A stretch of 5,393 bases of DNA. Origin: an uncultured Clostridia bacterium. Its GTDB lineage: Bacteria; Bacillota; Clostridia; Oscillospirales; Ruminococcaceae. Below the pieces are notes generated by a model. The model was not told the DNA's origin. It ran no database searches and was given only the letters and a program-made list of their open reading frames with translations. Location of the stretch: NCBI GenBank assembly GCA_945931735.1, contig CAMEPN010000150.1:1-5393 (forward strand). The letters run 5' to 3'. Of this stretch, positions 1-4,900 are shown piece by piece (positions within the stretch are counted from its first letter, which is position 1; each line of letters begins with the position of its first letter). The translations under genes and the position numbers were made by a program.

Positions 1-1534
1 TTCTTTATTGTACAATATTTTCTGCGAGCTTTGCAGCGGACTTGCCTCATTGCATTCTTCCGGGATAGTTCACCGTGACATCAAGCCATCCAATATTATT
101 CTATGCGATAACGGTCACATCAAGATCATCGACTTTGACGCTGCGCGTATAAAAAAGCCAAATGCGGACAAGGACACCGTTTTTGTTGGAACAGACGGCT
201 TTGCACCGCCGGAGCAATACGGTTTTATGCAGACCGACGAGCGCAGCGATATCTACTCTCTGGGCGTGACAATGAAACTGCTGCTCCGCGACAAATTCCA
301 GCATTCCCCTTATCGCAGAGTTGCCGAAAAGTGTATGCGCTTTAATCCGGAACAGCGCTATTCCTCTGTTTCGCAGGTTAAACGCGCATTGTTCCTGTGC
401 AGTTATGGCGGTTGGTTTGTGGCAGCTGCTTTGGTTGTCGCCGCAGCCGCTATTGTGGTTTTATGCTTACTGAATACACCTGCAAGCGAAACGAAAAAGC
501 ACAAAGGATCTCCGATCTCGCAGACCGAGCACTCCGATACCGTTTCTTCCGATGAGAGCGAACCGCCGACACCCGAACATACAACGGCAACCTCGCAAAC
601 CGGCACGATCGCACACACTGACGCTCAACTGCCGCAGGAGTCCGAAGAGAGTACCTTGCCGAACGAAACCACACAGGCAAACAGTTCTGCTCCATCAACA
701 TCAGTCACGACAACAGGAACCACTGCGGTATCTCACACATCTCCGGAGAATACCACCATTCAGACTACCACACAAGCAACAGAAGAACAGATAATTGCTA
801 CAACAAGTGCGACAACTATTTCCACCACTAGCTCTGAGCAGATCGTAATTCCCGAGGACAGCAAGCGTAATATCAGCTGGGAAGCGCTCATGCTTCCTGC
901 AGGAACGCCGAAATTTGCTGACGCAGTAACAAGCTTTTCAACACAGGACAATCATGTGTTTATAAAATGGGACAAAATGGATCGGGCAGAAGCGGATGAA
1001 ATTGTATCAAAAATCAAGCTATGGCTTAATGTTGACGAGCCTTTATATGATTTTGACGAGCCGCTTTATCAGGTTTGTTTCAAGAACGAAAAATACACAG
1101 TAAATTTTGAATACACCAACAAGGCGTCTGCGCCCTGTCAGGGACATTTATGGTTCTCTCCTATAGATGAATATGAGCCGCTTGTATTCAGCAGTGCGCT
1201 TTCAGGGGAGTTACCCGTTCCCGAAGAAAGCTGCCGTCCGCTTAGCTGGGACAGCCTCTATCTGCCCGATGCAGTGCCCAAGCTCAGCGAATATGTCTCC
1301 GACTTTGACGATGAAAACAACTATCGTTGGTACATAGAGTGGGATAATGCCACCTCTCTTGAAGCCGCGAAAACGGTAATGCTGCTGCAAAAATGGCTTA
1401 AATGCGGAAGTTCCGCAAGTGAGCGCAGTAACGGTTTGGATTGGTTTATATTATCCTCCGATGGCAACACATATGTTGAATGGTTTGAGGATGGCAGACT
1501 TACGGTTACTATTGGTAAATGGATATTTGAATAG
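1..1534 (+). CDS. Membrane Ser/Thr protein kinase, C-terminal part (5' end outside window)
   Basis: Probable Hanks-type kinase that phosphorylates Ser/Thr on proteins at the inner face of the membrane. The frame is open to the left edge (first full codon at base 2) and the N-lobe with the ATP-binding lysine is missing, so this is a partial gene rather than one starting at the TTG at 8. Counting from that TTG as residue 1: catalytic loop HRDIKPSN at 22-29 (catalytic Asp24, Asn29), metal-binding motif DFD at 42-44 where DFG is usual, activation segment GTDGFAPPEQYG at 61-72, and RSDIYSLG at 79-86 with the αF Asp81. A short C-lobe ends near 128, followed by a hydrophobic helix at about 135-155. 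Then comes a stalk rich in Thr, Ser and Glu (about 157-287) and two copies of an unrecognised ectodomain unit (289-387 and 412-508). Kinase inside, ectodomain outside is the expected topology. It lacks PASTA repeats. The ligand is unknown. It is convergent with the downstream operon. Confidence 0.93.
   Translation, partial: SLLYNIFCELCSGLASLHSSGIVHRDIKPSNIILCDNGHIKIIDFDAARIKKPNADKDTVFVGTDGFAPPEQYGFMQTDERSDIYSLGVTMKLLLRDKFQHSPYRRVAEKCMRFNPEQRYSSVSQVKRALFLCSYGGWFVAAALVVAAAAIVVLCLLNTPASETKKHKGSPISQTEHSDTVSSDESEPPTPEHTTATSQTGTIAHTDAQLPQESEESTLPNETTQANSSAPSTSVTTTGTTAVSHTSPENTTIQTTTQATEEQIIATTSATTISTTSSEQIVIPEDSKRNISWEALMLPAGTPKFADAVTSFSTQDNHVFIKWDKMDRAEADEIVSKIKLWLNVDEPLYDFDEPLYQVCFKNEKYTVNFEYTNKASAPCQGHLWFSPIDEYEPLVFSSALSGELPVPEESCRPLSWDSLYLPDAVPKLSEYVSDFDDENNYRWYIEWDNATSLEAAKTVMLLQKWLKCGSSASERSNGLDWFILSSDGNTYVEWFEDGRLTVTIGKWIFE
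872..1531 (+). repeat. Diverged tandem duplication in the kinase ectodomain
   Basis: Two units of about 97-99 residues, at 872-1168 and 1241-1531, are joined by a linker of about 24 residues. Unit 1 opens ISWEALMLPAGTPKFADAV and unit 2 opens LSWDSLYLPDAVPKLSEYV. Both continue with an acidic loop, an IKWD or IEWD strand, an Ala-rich helix ending in K-W-L (LWLN, KWLK), then β-like strands ending at an aromatic motif (LWFSPID, KWIFE). Identity is visible at protein level but little at DNA level, so the duplication is old. I do not recognise the family; an α/β extracellular sensor or binding domain is an inference. Confidence 0.8.
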
Positions 1535-1535
1535 C

Positions 1536-1568
1536 CAACAATCCGAACCCGAAAGGTTCGGATTGTTG
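1536..1568. terminator. Bidirectional hairpin terminator between convergent genes
   Basis: A perfect 14-bp stem (1536-1549 paired with 1555-1568) closes a 5-nt loop (1550-1554, CGAAA). It begins one base after the kinase stop codon and ends directly at the last base of the stop codon of the minus-strand LRR gene (1569-1571). The 3' arm on either strand is U-rich (ends GAUUGUUG), but neither strand has a long uninterrupted T-run after the stem. Position and symmetry argue for a shared terminator for both converging transcripts; how efficient it is cannot be read from the sequence. Confidence 0.85.
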
Positions 1569-3368
1569 TTATGATAGAGTATATCCTAAAGCCGAATATG
1601 CAATTTTCTGATTGTAATCAAAATACAATTCAAGAAACAAATCATCCATATTGTTCATGGTATAGTAATAAAATTTATTTCCTTGTTCATCTGTCCAGGG
1701 AGATAATTCTGTTTGATATGAATTTAAATCCACTCTTTTTGCCCAATTCTGATAATAGCTTAAATCCTCTCCCAAATGCATATCACCGTAGAAATTTATA
1801 TTCTTGTCGCCATTTACTTCTACACAACGAATTGTGTCCGCACAGTCAGGGTCAAATGTGGGGTGACCATCAAAGTCATACCAAATGCAGTACTTCATAT
1901 TCCCAATGTTGTAGATTACCTTTCCTTCTTCGTATTCATCCGGCATTCCGAATTCAGTAGCAAAGTCCTTATATGTAGTCGAAAGTCCCAGCAATAATGA
2001 ACCTTGTGCTAGCTTACTTTTCTCCGAGGAATTTTTCGATTGAAAACTGTTACACCCTTTGAAGGCATTATCGGCTACATCTGTAGGATATGGGTCAAAC
2101 TCAACCAGGGATAGAGAAGTACATTCCCCGAAGGCATTATCTCCAATGGCTGAAATATTAGCTCCCGAAACGTTTGTAAGTGTCGTACAGCCATAAAAAG
2201 TCGAATTAGGTATAGGGTTTTTCTCTAAAAAGTTCAGTTCAACGGTTTTCAGATCGGTGCAGCCTTTAAATGCACCGCCTCCTGGTCTCTTCAAGCATTT
2301 TTCACGTAGTGAAAGGTTTTCGTCAATTATGTCTCCAAGATTGCCTCCGGTCATGATTATCTCAGTCACACCTGTGCAGTTTTCAAATGAATTATATTCG
2401 AGTCTTGTGTTAATAAGAGAAAGATTTTTCAAAGAGGTACAACCTTCAAACGCCTGTGATCCGATAATACTGTTCTTTTCAAAAGGATTGCCGTTATCTT
2501 CAAACATGCCGATGGTTGCCTTGAAATTCTGGTTCTCCGAAGTATAAAGGATATGTTGATCAAATGTATATATCTCTTCCAAAGATGAGCACTTTTTGAA
2601 AGCAGAGCTTTCGATATTTATACATGCATGAGGAAATGTGATTTTTTCCAGATTCGTACAGTTTTCGAAAGCATTAGCCTTTACAAGAAAAATGCATCCA
2701 CTTTTTATTTGAACAGCTGAGCAATCCAATTCCTTAAGTGAGGAATAATCTTTAAAAGCATTCTCATGTATTTGGGAAATATTTTTTCCAAGTTTCACAT
2801 TTACTGCATTGGCTTTATCGTTTCTCATGCTGAACGCATTGCTTGCTATGGCAGCTACCGGCTTGAACCATATTGTGTCTGGTATCGTAACATTTTGGCT
2901 GTTGCCTGTATATTGTGTTATTTTATAATAATCCTGAACACGCTCATATTCAAAACCTATACCTGCTTGAGGAAGAAGAAAGATGAGTGCTGCAGCCATC
3001 ACGGCAAGCACAGATGTAACTGTAATAATCACAGGAACAATTCTCCTGTGTTTGCGTTGTTCCTGCCCAACTTCGCCGCTCTTAATTCGTTTATTCAATT
3101 CTCGAATATCCGATAGACAGGAGTCGTCAGTTCTTACACCCTCAAAGAACGGATTAGGCGTGTCACAATTCGGGCATTTTTCCATCCTTGCTGTAAGCGG
3201 TTTGAAGCAGGTACCGCACCTCATAGGCTTATCTTGTGTTCGGTCGTTTTGTTCCGATGTATCGGTGAGTACCTCTTCAGGCGATACCTCTGTTTCTATC
3301 GCCGTCCCGCACTTCGGGCAGAACACACTATCGTCCGGTATTTCCGCTCCGCATTTTCTGCAATACAT
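1569..3368 (-). CDS. Double zinc-ribbon, single-pass membrane protein with BspA-like LRR ectodomain
   Basis: A 599-residue protein when started at the ATG at 3368. First zinc ribbon: Cys3, Cys6, Cys17, Cys20. Second ribbon: Cys51, Cys54, Cys65, Cys68, followed by a TPNPF motif. A basic stretch (QRKHRR) precedes a membrane helix at about 110-132, which puts the ribbons in the cytosol and the rest outside. Residues of about 160-445 form BspA-type leucine-rich repeats with recurring AF-x-x-C-T/S-x-L units. The last 150 or so residues form a separate domain I do not recognise. Start choice: GGAGG at 3381-3377 sits 8 nt before this ATG, and the resulting MYCRKCG start matches the MFCNKCG starts of its neighbours. 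The ATG at 3383 (604 aa, TAATG overlap with the previous stop) is the alternative but has only a weak GAG upstream. BspA-like LRRs are known from surface and adhesion proteins; a receptor or scaffold role here is inferred. It is the last gene of the operon. Confidence 0.88.
   Translation of the reverse strand: MYCRKCGAEIPDDSVFCPKCGTAIETEVSPEEVLTDTSEQNDRTQDKPMRCGTCFKPLTARMEKCPNCDTPNPFFEGVRTDDSCLSDIRELNKRIKSGEVGQEQRKHRRIVPVIITVTSVLAVMAAALIFLLPQAGIGFEYERVQDYYKITQYTGNSQNVTIPDTIWFKPVAAIASNAFSMRNDKANAVNVKLGKNISQIHENAFKDYSSLKELDCSAVQIKSGCIFLVKANAFENCTNLEKITFPHACINIESSAFKKCSSLEEIYTFDQHILYTSENQNFKATIGMFEDNGNPFEKNSIIGSQAFEGCTSLKNLSLINTRLEYNSFENCTGVTEIIMTGGNLGDIIDENLSLREKCLKRPGGGAFKGCTDLKTVELNFLEKNPIPNSTFYGCTTLTNVSGANISAIGDNAFGECTSLSLVEFDPYPTDVADNAFKGCNSFQSKNSSEKSKLAQGSLLLGLSTTYKDFATEFGMPDEYEEGKVIYNIGNMKYCIWYDFDGHPTFDPDCADTIRCVEVNGDKNINFYGDMHLGEDLSYYQNWAKRVDLNSYQTELSPWTDEQGNKFYYYTMNNMDDLFLELYFDYNQKIAYSALGYTLS
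2035..2895 (-). repeat. BspA-like leucine-rich repeat array (LRR_5 type)
   Basis: About nine clear units and one degenerate first unit (AFSMRNDKAN) can be counted. Cores in order: AFKDYSSLKEL, AFENCTNLEKI, AFKKCSSLEEI, AFEGCTSLKNL, SFENCTGVTEI, AFKGCTDLKTV, TFYGCTTLTNV, AFGECTSLSLV, AFKGCNSF. Spacing is irregular, with longer insertions between several units, including a charged insert before the AFKGCTDLKTV unit. The Ala-Phe plus Cys-Thr/Ser signature is that of Treponema/Bacteroidetes BspA-like repeats, which are also common in Firmicutes. Boundaries are approximate. Confidence 0.88.
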
Positions 3369-3376
3369 ATTCTGTT

Positions 3377-3381
3377 CCTCC
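3377..3381 (-). promoter_or_regulatory. Ribosome binding site that decides the LRR-gene start
   Basis: GGAGG reading 3381 to 3377, with 8 nt to the ATG at 3368-3366. It overlaps the alternative upstream ATG (3383-3381), which could not use it. This favours the 599-residue product over the 604-residue one. Confidence 0.8.
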
Positions 3382-3382
3382 A

Positions 3383-4102
3383 TTATATAAAATGCTCGAA
3401 TTCGCCGAGATTGTTTATGTAAAGGAAAATCGTTTCCGACATTTTCTCGGCGGAATCTTCTGCCGAAAGCGTGAAATAGCAGTTGTTATACTTCTCGTTT
3501 AGCGCCTCTAGCATTTGCTTCATCAGCTGCTTTGATTTTGCCATTTCCTCATTTATAACAGGAGCTAAGCTGTTGCATTCCTTTATATCTTTTCGCCGGA
3601 ACAGCATATTGGCAGCACTGCTTAAAAAGCCACCAGTAAGCACCTTTTGTTTTTCGTCAATGTACTGCTGAATTGCCCGGTTTCTTGCTGCAAGCACTTC
3701 AAGACAACCATCCGGTGACATATTGCTGAAAGCTTTGCATATTGCTTCATACTCGCTCTCATAGGATAGACGCTCTGCACTCTGTGCATGAATCTCTACA
3801 ACAGCATTCAGACCTTCAAGCTGCGTTTTCAGATATAAAGCCTCGGCATATACGACCTCGCCTAGTATTCTTGGCTCCCTATCCAGCATTTCCATTACAT
3901 TGGTAAGACCAAGCTCTTCCTTAAGGAGCTTTATCAGCTGTGATTTTTTTGAATAATCATAGTAGACTATCAATAAATCGCACACAGAATCCTCGTCAAC
4001 TGCCGGATTTTCTATCCCTTCCTCAAGCACAATGCGGTTTCCGCATTTGCTGCAAAAGCAGGAACCATCGGGTAATCCAGTGCCGCATTTGTTACAAAAC
4101 AT
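3383..4102 (-). CDS. Zinc-ribbon protein with L7/L12 C-terminal-like domain and helical tail
   Basis: A 239-residue protein predicted to be cytosolic, with no signal peptide or membrane segment. Residues 1-21 form one zinc ribbon (Cys3, Cys6, Cys17, Cys20). Residues of about 41-105 resemble the C-terminal domain of ribosomal protein L7/L12: an opening CDLLIVYY strand, helix LIKLLKEELGLT, helix VMEMLDREPRIL, helix YAEALYLKTQLEGLNA, and closing strand VVEIH. Residues 110-239 are mostly helical, including a short hydrophobic or amphipathic patch (GGFLSSAANMLF, about 158-168), and are absent from the shorter paralogue next to it. GGAGG at 4113-4109 lies 6 nt before the ATG; 17 nt separate it from the upstream stop. 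In the L7/L12 family this domain recruits translation GTPases; whether it does so here is unknown. A binding or adaptor role is inferred. Confidence 0.85.
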   Translation of the reverse strand: MFCNKCGTGLPDGSCFCSKCGNRIVLEEGIENPAVDEDSVCDLLIVYYDYSKKSQLIKLLKEELGLTNVMEMLDREPRILGEVVYAEALYLKTQLEGLNAVVEIHAQSAERLSYESEYEAICKAFSNMSPDGCLEVLAARNRAIQQYIDEKQKVLTGGFLSSAANMLFRRKDIKECNSLAPVINEEMAKSKQLMKQMLEALNEKYNNCYFTLSAEDSAEKMSETIFLYINNLGEFEHFI

Positions 4103-4108
4103 AATGAT

Positions 4109-4113
4109 CCTCC
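4109..4113 (-). promoter_or_regulatory. Ribosome binding site of the 239-aa zinc-ribbon gene
   Basis: GGAGG reading 4113 to 4109, 6 nt before the ATG at 4102-4100, within the 17-nt gap after the preceding stop codon (4122-4120). It supports the MFCNKCG start. Confidence 0.8.
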
Positions 4114-4119
4114 AGCAAC

Positions 4120-4461
4120 TTACAGCCCATTGTTTGAAAAATGTATTTCTGCCACAGCTCCCGTCTGCTCCAATTGTGCCTTTACATATACTGCCTCTGC
4201 ATAATCGATATCTCTGATAATCCTAGGTTCTTTATCCAAAAAATCCATTGCTTCCTGCATAGTGTACCGAAGCTCCTCTTTAAGGAACTTGATTAGCTTA
4301 AGCCTGTCGGGTCTGCTATAGGAAACAAGCAGGACATCGCATATTGTGCCCTTATCGATAACGGGTTCAACTGTTGACTCTTCAAACATTAAACGATTTC
4401 CGCATTTGCTGCAAAAGCAAGAGTCATCGGGTAAACTTGTCCCGCATTTATTGCAAAACAT
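4120..4461 (-). CDS. Small zinc-ribbon / L7/L12 C-terminal-like fusion protein
   Basis: A 113-residue, probably soluble protein with two parts. Residues 1-21 are a treble-Cys-type zinc ribbon (Cys3, Cys6, Cys17, Cys20; MFCNKCG start). Residues 41-107 match the order of elements of the L7/L12 C-terminal domain: CDVLLVSY, KLIKFLKEELRYTMQEAMDF, DKEPRIIRDIDYAEAVYVKA, then GAVAEIH. The Ala-rich last helix and the acidic closing strand are especially L12-like. It lacks the L7/L12 N-terminal dimerisation and stalk-binding region, so it is not a ribosomal stalk protein; the ribbon takes that place. It is a paralogue of the 239-aa product of the next gene, which has a 2-residue gap in the middle of the domain and an extra tail. 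A GGGAGG site ends 7 nt before the ATG, 15 nt after the preceding gene. Function unknown. Confidence 0.85.
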   Translation of the reverse strand: MFCNKCGTSLPDDSCFCSKCGNRLMFEESTVEPVIDKGTICDVLLVSYSRPDRLKLIKFLKEELRYTMQEAMDFLDKEPRIIRDIDYAEAVYVKAQLEQTGAVAEIHFSNNGL

Positions 4462-4468
4462 ATCGTAA

Positions 4469-4474
4469 CCTCCC
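4469..4474 (-). promoter_or_regulatory. Ribosome binding site of the 113-aa gene
   Basis: GGGAGG reading 4474 to 4469, 7 nt before the ATG at 4461-4459, inside the 15-nt gap after the TAA at 4479-4477. Confidence 0.8.
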
Positions 4475-4476
4475 TA

Positions 4477-4887
4477 TTATCCTGCGGAGCACTGTGACAA
4501 AAGCCACAGCAGGAATATAATATCTATTATTCCGAATACAATTTTGCCGACTAAAGTTGCACAGCCTGAATCATCGTCCTTCTTTATTACCTCGCGCTCC
4601 TGAATTATGACCTGCGGCTGAACCGGCTGTGCAGGCTTCTCCGGTTGAGGGTCGGGAGCTATGTAGAACGGATTAGGTGCGTCACAGTACGGGCATTTCT
4701 TCCATTTGGTGGTAAGCGGCTTGGAACACGCTCTGCACACCATTCCAATACTCTGTGGGCGCTGCTGTGGAACAGAAACCTGTGGCAGATCCTTAGTTAA
4801 CGATACCTTTGTATCAAGAGTAGCTCCGCACTTTGAGCAGAATACGCTGTCGTCCGGCAGCTTAGTGCCGCATTTGTTACAAAACAT
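4477..4887 (-). CDS. Double zinc-ribbon tail-anchored membrane protein
   Basis: A 136-residue protein from the ATG at 4887. Ribbon 1: Cys3, Cys6, Cys17, Cys20. Ribbon 2: Cys51, Cys54, Cys65, Cys68, followed by APNPF. A Pro/Gln-rich linker (about 76-95), a charged segment (EREVIKKDDD) and a C-terminal membrane helix at about 111-130 follow, leaving the ribbons in the cytosol. The helix carries Lys115 and Asp122, which is unusual for a plain anchor and may point to helix-helix contacts. All eight cysteines occupy the same positions as in the LRR protein, so the two share a head. A TTG at 4902 would add five residues (MRVKK), but GAGGG at 4900-4896 lies 8 nt before the ATG at 4887, and that start agrees with the paralogues. 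The 11-nt gap to the upstream gene suggests coupled translation. Function unknown; a protein-binding or scaffold role is inferred. Confidence 0.85.
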   Translation of the reverse strand: MFCNKCGTKLPDDSVFCSKCGATLDTKVSLTKDLPQVSVPQQRPQSIGMVCRACSKPLTTKWKKCPYCDAPNPFYIAPDPQPEKPAQPVQPQVIIQEREVIKKDDDSGCATLVGKIVFGIIDIIFLLWLLSQCSAG

Positions 4888-4895
4888 TTTTTTCA

Positions 4896-4900
4896 CCCTC
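4896..4900 (-). promoter_or_regulatory. Ribosome binding site that decides the 136-aa start
   Basis: GAGGG reading 4900 to 4896 overlaps the TGA stop of the upstream gene (4901-4899) and lies 8 nt before the ATG at 4887. It would fall inside the coding region if the TTG at 4902 were used, so the ATG is preferred. Confidence 0.7.

Larger units (their letters stand above)
3788..4461 (-). repeat. Tandem gene duplication: zinc-ribbon plus L12-like cassette
   Basis: The coding stretches 4461-4141 and 4102-3788 encode the same domain pair in the same order. Protein identity is strongest in the ribbon (MFCNKCGT-LPD-SCFCSKCGNR) and in the KEEL, EPRI, YAEA and KTQLE/KAQLE segments. The first 20 or so bases of both genes are also close at DNA level. 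The second copy has gained a C-terminal helical extension of about 130 residues, or the first copy has lost it. Confidence 0.8.

Noticed and set aside
1..400. Pseudokinase reading because of DFD instead of DFG
   Set aside because: The HRD Asp, the following Asn, the metal-binding Asp and the activation segment are all kept; the ATP-binding lysine lies outside the window and cannot be judged.
552..794. Open frame within the kinase stalk in another phase, with matching antisense frames (403-701)
   Set aside because: It lies wholly inside the low-complexity stalk, encodes basic low-complexity sequence and has no ribosome binding site of its own. It is a by-product of the stalk's repetitive codons.
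2035..2895. DNA-level tandem repeat or CRISPR-like array in the LRR region
   Set aside because: The periodicity is at protein level, spacing is irregular and DNA copies are diverged, with no constant repeat or spacer pattern.
1571..3422. Several plus-strand open frames opposite the LRR and zinc-ribbon genes (for example 1571-1960, 2257-2547, 2766-3116, 2983-3390)
   Set aside because: They are antisense to a gene with clear repeats and motifs; their Cys-rich or erratic translations show no domain, and they overlap one another.
4120..4461. A true ribosomal protein L7/L12 gene
   Set aside because: The N-terminal dimerisation region and Ala-rich hinge are absent, a zinc ribbon is present, and the gene is not near rplJ or rpoB. 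Only the C-terminal domain resemblance is kept.
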